Assembly (NCBI GenBank): GCA_019237175.1
Contig: JAFAHP010000028.1
Coordinates: 1 to 23,749 of the forward strand
From: Alphaproteobacteria bacterium
GTDB taxonomy: Bacteria > Pseudomonadota > Alphaproteobacteria > ATCC43930 > CGMCC-115725
Length of the DNA stretch: 23,749 bases
Reading direction: 5' to 3'
A model generated the notes under the pieces. The model saw nothing but the letters and a program-made list of their open reading frames with translations. It was not told the DNA's origin and ran no database searches. Position 1 is the stretch's first letter. Every line of letters begins with the position of its first letter. Made by a program: the position numbers and the translations under genes. Positions 15,827 through 23,636 of this stretch are shown in pieces.

Positions 15827-15839
15827 GGGAAAAATACAA

Positions 15840-16559
15840 ATGCCGAAGCCGGGCCAATCGATCTCCGTCAGCCCTGTTATGGCGGGTCTCTTGGCAATCA
15901 TTCTCGCCGCTCCGCCGACATCTGCCGCGATCGCGGCGGAAACCGGCGAGGCAATACGCGCGGCGGTGGCGTCCGCTGTCGAACCGCATCTTGCGTCTCT
16001 TCGCAAAGAGGCGATCGTCGAGGTCGAGGTTGGTACGATCGATCCGCGGCTGCGGCTGCCGGCCTGCCCAAAGCTCGAGGTCACCGCGCCGGCGCTCACC
16101 GCGGCGATGATGACTGTCAAGGTGGATTGTCCAACCTCCAGCTGGACAATCTATGTGCCCGTACACCTCCATGCCTGGGTCGATGCCGTCGTGGCGTCGG
16201 CCAATCTGCCGCCCAACACCAAGCTCGATGCCGGCGATATGACCCGCGGCCGTATCGATATGTTCGCCAGCAATGGCGGTCTGTTGCGCGACATGGCAAT
16301 GGCCGAAGGCAAGGTATTGCGCGTTGGACTGCTGGCCGGGTCTCCGATACTCTCGCCGTTTCTCGAATTTCCGATTGTCGTGCATCGCGGTCAAAAGGTG
16401 CTACTGACCTTGAGCGCCAGTACGATGACAATCAAGACGCCAACCGTCGCCCTCGAAGATGGCCATGTCGGCGATTATATCGAGGTCGAGAACCCCGATA
16501 GTAAGAAGACCATGCGAGCGACGGTGGTGAGCGACGGCAGCGTCGAGATGCGATTTTAG
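15840..16559 (+). CDS. flgA: FlgA, P-ring assembly chaperone
   Basis: FlgA is a periplasmic chaperone that helps FlgI assemble into the P ring. The ATG at 15840 is chosen: it has AAGGGA 9 bases upstream and starts a normal signal peptide (hydrophobic VMAGLLAIILA, cut near TSA or IAA at about residues 28-33). The frame extends 26 codons upstream, but that part lies over the promoters. The 239-residue protein has the FlgA N-terminal pattern VEVEVGTIDPRLRLPACPKL and a SAF-type domain (LPPNTKLDAGDMTRGRIDMF). A C-terminal beta domain has FPIVVHRGQKVLLTLSASTM and VGDYIEVENPDSKKTMRATV. It is followed by flgN. Confidence 0.95.
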   Translation: MPKPGQSISVSPVMAGLLAIILAAPPTSAAIAAETGEAIRAAVASAVEPHLASLRKEAIVEVEVGTIDPRLRLPACPKLEVTAPALTAAMMTVKVDCPTSSWTIYVPVHLHAWVDAVVASANLPPNTKLDAGDMTRGRIDMFASNGGLLRDMAMAEGKVLRVGLLAGSPILSPFLEFPIVVHRGQKVLLTLSASTMTIKTPTVALEDGHVGDYIEVENPDSKKTMRATVVSDGSVEMRF

Positions 16560-16577
16560 GTGCTGGGAGTGGATCCG

Positions 16578-16940
16578 ATGTCGAATTCCAGCCAACCACT
16601 TTTGCAATTGCTCGCGGAATTGCGCGATCTGTTGGAGGAGGAGCGCAGTGTCCTATTGTCGGGTAGTCCCGAGCGTATCAGCGTTGTCGTCGCGCGCAAG
16701 TTGGCGCTTGCCGAGATGATCGAGCGGGCGCGGCAAACATCCTCGGCAACGCCGCCCGACCTTGAGACCCTGAAAGCGCTTGAGCGCTACAATCGAGGCA
16801 ATTCGATCATCTGCTCCGCAATGCTGCGCCATTTGACCCGGGCGCTGGATAAGCTGCGGCAGCGCGAGGTGCACCGTTCTTATCGTTCGGACGGGGCGGA
16901 AAACAGGCCACCGGTGCAAAGCCCGCTGGGTGCCGCCTAG
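16578..16940 (+). CDS. flgN: FlgN, export chaperone for FlgK and FlgL
   Basis: FlgN is a cytoplasmic helical chaperone for the junction proteins FlgK and FlgL. The start is the ATG at 16578 with GGGAG 8 bases upstream; earlier GTG codons lie directly after the flgA stop. The 120-residue, all-helical product has the loose family pattern: QLLAELRDLLEEERSVLLSG, ISVVVARKLALAEMIE, and a late helix with YNRGNSIICSAMLRHLTRAL (an N-rich turn leading into the substrate-binding helix). Position after flgA matches the enteric flgA-flgM-flgN unit minus flgM. Sequence conservation in this family is weak; the call is from pattern plus context. It ends 12 bases before the convergent flhB stop. Confidence 0.75.
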   Translation: MSNSSQPLLQLLAELRDLLEEERSVLLSGSPERISVVVARKLALAEMIERARQTSSATPPDLETLKALERYNRGNSIICSAMLRHLTRALDKLRQREVHRSYRSDGAENRPPVQSPLGAA

Positions 16941-16952
16941 TCGGCCCGCCGC

Positions 16953-18089
16953 TTACGTCGCAAATTCTGATGGCGGCTCGAACCGGTGATCGCGCGGCAG
17001 CGGCGGCGGCGGCTTTCCCGCGGCCCCGGCGGCGCGCAGACGATAGACATACGCCAGAACCTCGGCGACCGGGGAATAAAGACCCGTGGGAATTTCGTCT
17101 TCGAGCTCGACATATCGGCATATTGCCCGCGCCAGGGGCGCGGCTTCGACAATCGGAACCCGGTGTTCGGTAGCGATCTCGCGAATGCGCTGGGCGACGA
17201 GGCCGGTCCCCTTGGCGACGAGACGCGGCGCCCGCATCTTGCCTTCGCGGTATTGCAGCGCTGCGGCATAATGTTCCGGGTTGGTCACAACGAAGTCGGC
17301 TTTGGGCACCTCCGCCGCCATGCGCATCCGCGCCAAGCGGCGGCGCAGCAATCTGATCCGGCGCCTGGTCTGTGGGCTGCCGTCAAATTCCCGCAACTCA
17401 TCCCGCACTTCCTGACGCGTCATCTTCAGCCGGTTTCGGTATGCCCAGACCTGATACGGCACCTCGACCGCCGCAATGCCGGCGAGCACAGCCGAAAGCA
17501 GCAAAAAAATTCGCGACAGGAGCATCGCCGACCGATTAGCCGCCGGCGGCCAGGCCTCCACTGCCGCGGCAATGAAGTCGGGAGTCCAACTCCGGATCAG
17601 GCAAAAGGCAATGGCGCCGACGGCAGCGCACTTCCCGATCGCCTTGAGCAGTTCGACCAATGCGGCTTGTGACGCCAATCGCTGGAAGCCGCGCACTGGG
17701 TTGATGCGTTCGAAATCCGGGCTCAATGGCCGGGTCGAAAAGGTCCAACCGCCGACGATGATGTCGGCCGTAAACCCGACAGCCGCCAGCGCGAGCAGAA
17801 AGACCACGAGGATCAGCAGCGCGGGCGTCACAGCCGCGCTCGCCGTGATCAGCAGATGCGCCGGATCACGCCCTCCGTCCGCTCCCAAACTCAAGTCGCG
17901 GCGGAGGCAAAGCTCGAGAAACTCGACAAACTTGCCCCCGCCCATGCAGAGGACAGCCGCGCCGACGGCGAGAACAACTCCGGCGGCCAAGCCGTGTGCC
18001 CGCAACACAACGCCTTCTTCACGCGCCTTGGCGAGGCGGCGCGATGTCGGCTGTTCGGTTTTGCTGTCGTCGGCGAAGCGCTCGCTCAC
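16953..18089 (-). CDS. flhB: FlhB, export gate switch protein
   Basis: FlhB is an inner-membrane export protein whose cytoplasmic domain self-cleaves to switch export from rod/hook to filament subunits. The GTG at 18089 is chosen: it overlaps the fliR stop (GTGA) and starts SERFADDSKTEQPTSRRLAK, the typical FlhB N-terminus. The frame runs on to 18203 only as an Arg-rich shadow over fliR. Four hydrophobic segments lie at about 33-52, 82-110, 143-166 and 192-212. The cytoplasmic domain includes KMTRQEVRDELREFDGSPQT and VVTNPEHYAAALQYREGKMR. The cleavage motif at residues 270-273 is NPEH, not the usual NPTH. Length is 378 residues, normal. Confidence 0.95.
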   Translation of the reverse strand: MSERFADDSKTEQPTSRRLAKAREEGVVLRAHGLAAGVVLAVGAAVLCMGGGKFVEFLELCLRRDLSLGADGGRDPAHLLITASAAVTPALLILVVFLLALAAVGFTADIIVGGWTFSTRPLSPDFERINPVRGFQRLASQAALVELLKAIGKCAAVGAIAFCLIRSWTPDFIAAAVEAWPPAANRSAMLLSRIFLLLSAVLAGIAAVEVPYQVWAYRNRLKMTRQEVRDELREFDGSPQTRRRIRLLRRRLARMRMAAEVPKADFVVTNPEHYAAALQYREGKMRAPRLVAKGTGLVAQRIREIATEHRVPIVEAAPLARAICRYVELEDEIPTGLYSPVAEVLAYVYRLRAAGAAGKPPPPLPRDHRFEPPSEFAT

Positions 18090-18871
18090 AGGGCACGGGC
18101 CCCCAACGCGACACCGCCGACCTTCAAGCCGGTCGCGATCATGTGCTCGACCGCGGGCACGAAAAGCGGCAGCACCGCGATTGTTGCCGCGATGCCGACC
18201 CACATGAATATGGAAAATCCGATAGACATCAGGTTGATTTGCGGCGCGACGCGGGAAACAAGGGCCATTGCCAGATGTGCCGCCAGCAAAATCGCGATCA
18301 CCGGGAGAGCCAGCCAGACGCCCATCTGGAATAGTGCGGCACCGGCGCTCATCAATGCCCGCGCCCCGTGGGCGGTAAATCCGGCCCCCGGTGCGACCGG
18401 GACGACATCGAAGCTTTTGATCAGAACGCCGAGCAGAATTAGATGTCCGTTGAGCCCTAAGAACAACAATAGGCCGGCAAGGCCGAAGAAATCCGCCATG
18501 ACCGGGACCTCGAACCGGCTCTGGGGGTCGAGCAGTCCGGCAAAACCAAACCCCATCTGAACGCCGATCAGGTCACCGGCGAACGCCATCGCACTAAGGG
18601 TAACCTGCATGGCAAATCCGATGGCGAGACCGACGACGACTTGTTCGACGACGAGGACCGCAGCCTGCCATGAAAGCGTCAGCGGCGCGGTCTGCTTGAG
18701 CGTCGTCGCGAGAAGGCAGGCGATGATAAAGGCGAGCGCCGCTTTTAGGCGAGCGGGAACGGCAAGCGAACTAAAGGCTGGGGCGGCAGCAAACAGCGCA
18801 AGCGCACGCAAAAACGGCCAGAAGAAACTGCCGAGCCAGCGAAAGATGTCTGCGTCGCCGAACGTGAACAC
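18086..18871 (-). CDS. fliR: FliR, export gate membrane protein
   Basis: FliR is part of the FliPQR core channel of the flagellar export apparatus. The 261-residue product is very hydrophobic, with about six membrane segments. Family features include RALALFAAAPAFSSLAVPAR near the N-terminus, the segment EQVVVGLAIGFAMQVTLSAM, and AGDLIGVQMGFGFAGLLDPQ around residue 100-116. The start is a GTG two bases after the fliQ stop region; no better ATG is near. It overlaps flhB by 4 bases. Confidence 0.96.
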   Translation of the reverse strand: MFTFGDADIFRWLGSFFWPFLRALALFAAAPAFSSLAVPARLKAALAFIIACLLATTLKQTAPLTLSWQAAVLVVEQVVVGLAIGFAMQVTLSAMAFAGDLIGVQMGFGFAGLLDPQSRFEVPVMADFFGLAGLLLFLGLNGHLILLGVLIKSFDVVPVAPGAGFTAHGARALMSAGAALFQMGVWLALPVIAILLAAHLAMALVSRVAPQINLMSIGFSIFMWVGIAATIAVLPLFVPAVEHMIATGLKVGGVALGARAL

Positions 18872-18874
18872 GGC

Positions 18875-19144
18875 TCAGCCGGAGAATGTTCTCACTATCA
18901 TTGCCGACCGCTCGATGTAGCCAATCATCTCGCCAAATACCCACGAGGCAGCAAAATATATCGTCAGCAGCACCGCTGCAAAGCGGGGCACAAAGCTCAA
19001 CGTCAAATCGTTGATGCGGCTGCCTGCTTGTAAGAGCCCGATAACGATGCTGCAGACAATCGCGGCCAAAAGGAATGGGGTGACGATGGTCAAGACCACG
19101 ACCAGCATTTCGCGGGCCGCCGAAATGACGATCATCGTGCTCAC
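18875..19144 (-). CDS. fliQ: FliQ, export gate membrane protein
   Basis: FliQ is a small two-span membrane subunit of the FliPQR channel. The 89-residue product has two hydrophobic segments (about 14-40 and 53-75) and the family motif LLQAGSRINDLTLSFVPRFA between them. The GTG start overlaps the fliP stop as GTGA; an ATG three codons later is an alternative. Length is exactly what is usual for FliQ. Confidence 0.97.
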   Translation of the reverse strand: MSTMIVISAAREMLVVVLTIVTPFLLAAIVCSIVIGLLQAGSRINDLTLSFVPRFAAVLLTIYFAASWVFGEMIGYIERSAMIVRTFSG

Positions 19145-19896
19145 CGCATAAATCCTTCTGCAAGCGAGCCAATCACCAAGGTCCAGCCGTTGACAAGAAC
19201 AAATAGGGCGAGCTTTAGCGGCAGCGAAACGCTGATCGGAGAAAGCAGCATCATGCCGAGCGACATGATCACCGCAGCCACGACGATGTCGATCACCAGG
19301 AACGGCAAAAAGATCAGAAAGCCGATCTGAAACCCGCTTTTGAGCTCCGAGGTCACAAACGCCGGTACGAGAATCCGGAACGGCACGTCTCGCGCGGTCG
19401 AATAGGTTTCGCCACCCGCCATTTTTACAAATAGACCCAAATCTTCGCGTCGAGTTTGTTTGACCATAAACTCCCGCAGCGGGACCTGCGCCTTATCGAT
19501 CGCTTCAGTGGCCGAAATCCGGTTTTCGAGCAGCGGCTGCAACGCGTCGCTGCCGATCCGGGAAAATACCGGGCTCATGACAAACATCGTCAGAAACAGC
19601 GCCAGTCCAATCAGCACCTGGTTGGGCGGCGTCTGGGTCAGGCCTAGTGCTTGCCGCAGCAGCGACAAAACGATGATGATGCGCGTGAAGGCGGTGGTGG
19701 TCAGCAGCAGTGCCGGGAGAAACGTCAAGCCTGCCATGACCAGCAACATCTGGACCGGCAACGTGTAAGTCTGACCGCCGTGACCATCGGGCTGCATGTC
19801 AAGCATCCCGATGCCGGCCGCGTGCGCTGCGGCTGAGGGCGTCAGGCAAGCGGCAACTGCCGCCGCGGCGCGAAAGATTACGATCCCCCGTGCCAT
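19141..19896 (-). CDS. fliP: FliP, export gate membrane protein
   Basis: FliP is the main pore subunit of the flagellar export channel. It has a cleavable signal peptide (residues 1-27, ending AAAHAA), then TFLPALLLTTTAFTRIIIVL and LLRQALGLTQTPPNQVLIGL, the most conserved FliP stretch. It continues with LFLTMFVMSP, PLREFMVKQTRREDLGLFVK, and the C-terminal LKSGFQIGFLIFLPFLVIDI and SLGMMLLSPISVSLPLKLAL. The 251-residue length is normal. Its ATG lies 19 bases inside the end of fliO. Confidence 0.98.
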   Translation of the reverse strand: MARGIVIFRAAAAVAACLTPSAAAHAAGIGMLDMQPDGHGGQTYTLPVQMLLVMAGLTFLPALLLTTTAFTRIIIVLSLLRQALGLTQTPPNQVLIGLALFLTMFVMSPVFSRIGSDALQPLLENRISATEAIDKAQVPLREFMVKQTRREDLGLFVKMAGGETYSTARDVPFRILVPAFVTSELKSGFQIGFLIFLPFLVIDIVVAAVIMSLGMMLLSPISVSLPLKLALFVLVNGWTLVIGSLAEGFMR

Positions 19897-20216
19897 CGCT
19901 CCCTCGCTTTACGAACGGCGTCACCGAACCCGGCATTGGCCGGCACGATCGGCGACAAAGGCTCGTCGAGTTCGCACAGCAGCGAGATCGCTGCGGTGCT
20001 GACCCCGACGACGAGTTGCTTTGCGCCGATGGAGACCACGAGGAGCCTCTCGCGCGGACCCAAGGGGAGCGAGCGCACTATTTTGCAGTCTGCGTTACCT
20101 GACGTGAAGCTGTTTGGCCGCGCCCGGCGCAGAGCCCACAGGGCGGCCCACAGCAGGACTACGATTACGCCGAGTGCCAATGAGAGCGAGGCAAGACTGT
20201 CGGTTTCGTAAGGCAT
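19878..20216 (-). CDS. fliO: FliO, export gate assembly protein
   Basis: FliO is a single-pass membrane protein that helps FliP fold and assemble. The 112-residue product has one membrane segment (LSLALGVIVVLLWAALWALR, about residues 11-30) followed by a small cytoplasmic domain with KIVRSLPLGPRERLLVVSIG and AKQLVVGVSTAAISLLCELD, matching the FliO pattern of LGPRERLLVVxxGxxQLLVGVS. It precedes and overlaps fliP, as expected. It directly follows fliL, with no fliM or fliN between. Confidence 0.93.
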   Translation of the reverse strand: MPYETDSLASLSLALGVIVVLLWAALWALRRARPNSFTSGNADCKIVRSLPLGPRERLLVVSIGAKQLVVGVSTAAISLLCELDEPLSPIVPANAGFGDAVRKARERWHGGS

Positions 20217-20227
20217 GGCTGCTCGGC

Positions 20228-20770
20228 CTATTCGACGATCAAGGTCGAGAAAAAAAGGTTTTGAACCAGCCGGCTGTCGGGCTTGCCGCCGGTCAACCGC
20301 TTAATTTCATCGACGCCCAACCTCTGCAGCAACAGGTGGTTTGCACTCGCGATCATCGCTTCGCGCATTTTCTCGACACCGGCCGGCGTGGTGATGTCTT
20401 CCATTTTGAAGGCGAGGACGGTTTGCCGCATCGCGTCCTGAACCTCGGGCAATACGGCGGTGACGGCGTTGCCCGCATCACTTCCGGGCAAGGCGAGGTT
20501 GAAGCCGAGTTCGACAAAATGCGTTGCGCCATAGCCCGTTGCGACACTGACGACAAAGGGTTTCACTTCGAGATAAAATGGCGGCGGCGCGGCAGCGCGG
20601 TCTTTGCCCGGCTGCACGTTCTGCCGCGGTGCCAAATACCAATATCCCGCCCCGCCGGTGATTGCACCGACGAGCGCCAGCAGCACCGCGATCACTTTCC
20701 ATGATCGAAAGAGGGAGCGGATGCCACTCTTTTGCACTGGCGCCGCGGCGGTGTCATTCGCATCGCTCAT
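20228..20770 (-). CDS. fliL: FliL, basal-body-associated stator protein
   Basis: FliL is a single-pass inner-membrane protein that rings the stator units and supports torque. The 180-residue product has a short cytoplasmic N-terminus with basic residues, one membrane segment (VIAVLLALVGAITGGAGYWY, about residues 30-49) and a periplasmic domain with YLEVKPFVVSVATG, THFVELGFNLAL and AMRQTVLAFKMEDITTPAGV. It ends in LVQNLFFSTLIVE, the usual FliL C-terminus. It lies 19 bases after the fliJ end and 11 bases before fliO. Confidence 0.95.
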   Translation of the reverse strand: MSDANDTAAAPVQKSGIRSLFRSWKVIAVLLALVGAITGGAGYWYLAPRQNVQPGKDRAAAPPPFYLEVKPFVVSVATGYGATHFVELGFNLALPGSDAGNAVTAVLPEVQDAMRQTVLAFKMEDITTPAGVEKMREAMIASANHLLLQRLGVDEIKRLTGGKPDSRLVQNLFFSTLIVE

Positions 20771-20789
20771 GCTCCCGAATTTCCTTCAA

Positions 20790-21248
20790 TCACCAGATTT
20801 TGCGAGTATTGGAGGTCGGCGAGGCAGTCTGGGCGGCGCGCAACAACGCCTCGTCGATTTCGCGCCGCTGTCGTTGCACTGTAATCGCCGCATCTTTGGC
20901 GGCGGCGCGCTCGCTCAATATCTCAAACATCCGCCTTTCGCGGCGCAGCTTCACCAGCTCTTGCCATTGGCGAGCGCGGGCTTCCTCAAGCTGCCCAAGT
21001 TCGCTCTGCTGGTGGCTGGCAACCGCCTCGATTTGGCCAATAAAACCGATACAGGCCGCGATCGAAGTTGCCGGCATGCCACGTTGCAGACTGGCGCGCA
21101 TCAGATCGCGATATTCCTCGCCGTGCCTTTGCAGCAAATCGAGTCTATGTCTGGCATCCTCGCATTGGGCGTGGAGGCGCTGCCAAGCCGACACCGCTTC
21201 ATCGGTGCGACGCTCGGCCAATTTGATTAGCGTGGTCAGAGCCTTCAC
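20790..21248 (-). CDS. fliJ: FliJ, export ATPase stalk protein
   Basis: FliJ is the coiled-coil stalk that links the FliI ATPase ring to the export gate. The GTG at 21248 is chosen because GAGGG lies 7 bases upstream and the product then starts MKALTTLIKLAERRTDEAVS, matching the family. An ATG at 21281 would overlap fliI by 23 bases. The 152-residue product is a long helical hairpin rich in charged residues (RLHAQCEDARHRLDLLQRHG, then RARQWQELVKLRRERRMFEI). Position immediately after fliI is diagnostic, since FliJ is conserved weakly in sequence. Confidence 0.87.
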   Translation of the reverse strand: MKALTTLIKLAERRTDEAVSAWQRLHAQCEDARHRLDLLQRHGEEYRDLMRASLQRGMPATSIAACIGFIGQIEAVASHQQSELGQLEEARARQWQELVKLRRERRMFEILSERAAAKDAAITVQRQRREIDEALLRAAQTASPTSNTRKIW

Positions 21249-21258
21249 GACTACACCC

Positions 21259-22602
21259 TCAATCACCGACGATTTCGGCAAGCGCCTTCAGGCCGGCGGC
21301 GAACGATGACGCAGTCCCCATGTCCTGGCGCAAAAACTCCTCGATCTTGGGCCGCAACGTCACCGCCCGATCGAGCTCGACGTCGTTGCCCGGGCGGTAA
21401 GCGCCAATCGTGATCATGTCCCGGTTCGCCTCCAGCAGGCTGCACAGCCGCTTGAGCCGCCGGGCAAGCTGCATCTGCTCGTCGGGGACGACGGAGGACA
21501 TGACGCGACTGACCGAGGCGCCGATGTCGATAGCGGGGAAATGCCCCGCCTCTGCCAGCCTGCGGGTCAGCATTAGGTGACCATCGAGGACTGCCCGCGT
21601 CGAATCGGCGACCGGATCGTTAAGATCGTCGCCTTCCACCAGGACCGTATAAAGAGCGGTGATGCTGCCGGCGCCCTTCTCCCCGTTGCCAGCCCGCTCG
21701 CACAGTGCGGCAATGCGTTGAAAAACAGAAGGCGGATAACCCCGGCTCGCCGGGATCTCGCCGATCGCAAGGCCGATTTCGCGCTGGGCCATGGCAAATC
21801 GCGTCAACGAATCGATCAGTAGCAATACGTGCTGCCCCTGTTCGCGGAAATATTCGGCGATCGCGGTCGCCCGGTACGCTCCATGAACGCGTTCCAGCGC
21901 CGAGGCGTCGGCGGGTGCGGCGACAACGACCGCTTTGGCCAGTCCGTCCGGGCCCAATATACAATCGATGAATTCCTTGACTTCTCGGCCGCGTTCTCCG
22001 ATCAGCCCGACCACGACCACATCGGCGCTGGTGTAGCGAGCCATCATGCCGAGGAGCACACTTTTGCCGACGCCGCTTCCGGCAAACAGCCCAAACCGCG
22101 ATCCCCGGCCGAGCGTAAACAGGGTATTGACAGTCCGTACGCCGACATCGAGAGGCACGTCGACAAGCGCGCGACGCAGCGGGTTTACCGGTCGGCCAAA
22201 TAACGGTATCCGATCGGCGCATCGCAGCTTACCGTTGCCGTCCAACGCAAGTCCGGCGCCGTCGACCACCCGACCAAGGAGTTGTGGACCCACCGCCACT
22301 TCGACCGTGCGGCCGGCGGGGATCACGCGCGCTCCCGGGGCGAGCCCGTCTCCGTGACCTTCGGCCATCAGCAATACGCGGTCACCATCAAACCCGACCG
22401 CTTCCGCCGACACCAAGCGGCCCGACTCACTCTCCACAAAGCAGCGCTCGCCAATCGCCACCGGGATCCCGCGCGCTTCCATTACCAGCCCGATCGTGCG
22501 AACCAGGCTGCCGTGGACGACGACGCCGGCGTCACGGGCGCTGATGCGCGCTCGATAGCGGTCGAGCCGTTCGATCAGCCGCAGGTTCGCGCCCGCGTCC
22601 AT
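21259..22602 (-). CDS. fliI: FliI, flagellar export ATPase
   Basis: FliI is the F1-beta-like ATPase that energises and chaperones flagellar export at the cytoplasmic face. The ATG at 22602 is used (AAAGGAG 5 bases upstream); the longer frame to 22665 overlaps fliH. In the 447-residue product the Walker A motif AGSGVGKS lies at about 174-181. GLIGERGREVKEFI is near 199-212, Walker B HVLLLIDSLTRFA has the aspartate near 264, and the FliI-typical AMAQREIGLAIGEIPASRGY is near 270-289. The C-terminus has GAYRPGNDVELDRAV. No key residue is missing. Confidence 0.98.
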   Translation of the reverse strand: MDAGANLRLIERLDRYRARISARDAGVVVHGSLVRTIGLVMEARGIPVAIGERCFVESESGRLVSAEAVGFDGDRVLLMAEGHGDGLAPGARVIPAGRTVEVAVGPQLLGRVVDGAGLALDGNGKLRCADRIPLFGRPVNPLRRALVDVPLDVGVRTVNTLFTLGRGSRFGLFAGSGVGKSVLLGMMARYTSADVVVVGLIGERGREVKEFIDCILGPDGLAKAVVVAAPADASALERVHGAYRATAIAEYFREQGQHVLLLIDSLTRFAMAQREIGLAIGEIPASRGYPPSVFQRIAALCERAGNGEKGAGSITALYTVLVEGDDLNDPVADSTRAVLDGHLMLTRRLAEAGHFPAIDIGASVSRVMSSVVPDEQMQLARRLKRLCSLLEANRDMITIGAYRPGNDVELDRAVTLRPKIEEFLRQDMGTASSFAAGLKALAEIVGD

Positions 22603-22645
22603 CCGAGCTCCTTTCTGGGCGAGGTCGTCGGCGGATTGAAAGCGA

Positions 22646-23410
22646 TCATTTGTCCTCGCCCTCAAACAAAGCGTGCATCACGGCGCGCCATCGGGTGGCC
22701 AGAGACAAGTCGACCTGCGCGGTGCCCACACGCGGCCGCCACCGCATGTCCTTGAGGGGGGCACCGTGACCGTCGGCGATCACCCGGCAATCACCGGGCG
22801 CGATTTCCTCGTCCCCGATCAGCACAGTGTTGCCGTTCTCCAGTTCTGGCGCCAATTCGCGGATCGGATTCTGATCCACAGGATTTAGGACGATCTTAAG
22901 CGCGCCCAATTCGATCGGGACCTTCGCAACTGCTTCTCGGATCAACCGCACAAGGTAATCACGTGAGCGAGAAGTCTCGCTGCCGATGACGCAACGTGCG
23001 ATCTCGAGTGCCAACGCGGCGACCGCTTCTTCAACTGCAGCGTCCAAGCTGGCGATCGGGGCATTTAGCCTTGTGACCAGCGCCTCGAGGCGTCGGACCT
23101 GATCCTGGACAGCCGCTTGCGCCGCTTCTGTCGCCGCGGCAATCCCTTCCGCATAGCCGGCTTCCCTTCCCTGCGAGAGCCCTCTTTCCCATCCTTCGAC
23201 ATAGCCTTGGTCGCTCGGCTCCGCAGTTGGTTCAACCGGAGCCCCGCCACCCGCTTGACGAGCCGCGGGCGGGGCCGGATCGGTGCTCTCGTGATCTTTG
23301 CCGGCTGCCGCCGACACCGAGGGCAGCGGAGGCCGCTCTGATTCCACCCTGAGTTCCGGAATTTGCCATAAAAGCAGAGGCTGTCGGGCCCTAGTCATAC
23401 CGCCAGTCAT
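22646..23410 (-). CDS. fliH: FliH, export ATPase regulator (stator)
   Basis: FliH dimers bind FliI, restrain its ATPase and tether it to the switch complex. The 254-residue product has a Pro/Ala-rich N-terminus. A GxxxG-type repeat segment follows (GYVEGWERGLSQGREAGYAE, about residues 69-88), the hallmark of FliH, then a helix (AAVEEAVAALALEIARCVIG) and a C-terminal domain with LKIVLNPVDQNP and GDCRVIADGHGAPLKDMRWR, homologous to the V/F-ATPase E/delta subunit. ATG at 23410 and ATG at 23398 are both possible starts with weak ribosome-binding sites. It is followed by fliI after a 43-base gap. fliF and fliG, normally upstream, are not seen before the window ends. Confidence 0.93.
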   Translation of the reverse strand: MTGGMTRARQPLLLWQIPELRVESERPPLPSVSAAAGKDHESTDPAPPAARQAGGGAPVEPTAEPSDQGYVEGWERGLSQGREAGYAEGIAAATEAAQAAVQDQVRRLEALVTRLNAPIASLDAAVEEAVAALALEIARCVIGSETSRSRDYLVRLIREAVAKVPIELGALKIVLNPVDQNPIRELAPELENGNTVLIGDEEIAPGDCRVIADGHGAPLKDMRWRPRVGTAQVDLSLATRWRAVMHALFEGEDK

Positions 23411-23414
23411 CTCA

Positions 23415-23636
23415 TCAGCCGCGAGGCGTTGTCAGTCGAACCCATACCAGGCGGCAGGACAGGAACCCGAGCCGCAATAACGTCAGCCCCAGCCAGGCAC
23501 AGACCAAATCTACGGAAAAGCGCGTCCCCAATACCGCCGCTATTCCCCAGGGCGGCAGGTCGCCCTCGACATTGGCGTTCTGGAGTAGCGCGAACCACAT
23601 CAAAGCGAGCCCTGCGGCGAGCAGGAATGGACGCAC
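23415..23636 (-). CDS. small putative membrane protein upstream of fliH
   Basis: I do not recognise this protein. The 73-residue product from a GTG start has two hydrophobic stretches (about 3-19, LLAAGLALMWFALLQN; and about 44-64, VDLVCAWLGLTLLRLGFLSC) separated by a polar loop, and a basic tail. Its stop lies 4 bases before the fliH ATG, a spacing typical of coupled genes, and codon use looks similar to the neighbours. Against it: no strong ribosome-binding site, and another frame is also open here. It could be a genuine small membrane protein or the remnant of a larger one. The remaining 113 bases to the window edge show nothing I can support. Confidence 0.4.
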   Translation of the reverse strand: MRPFLLAAGLALMWFALLQNANVEGDLPPWGIAAVLGTRFSVDLVCAWLGLTLLRLGFLSCRLVWVRLTTPRG

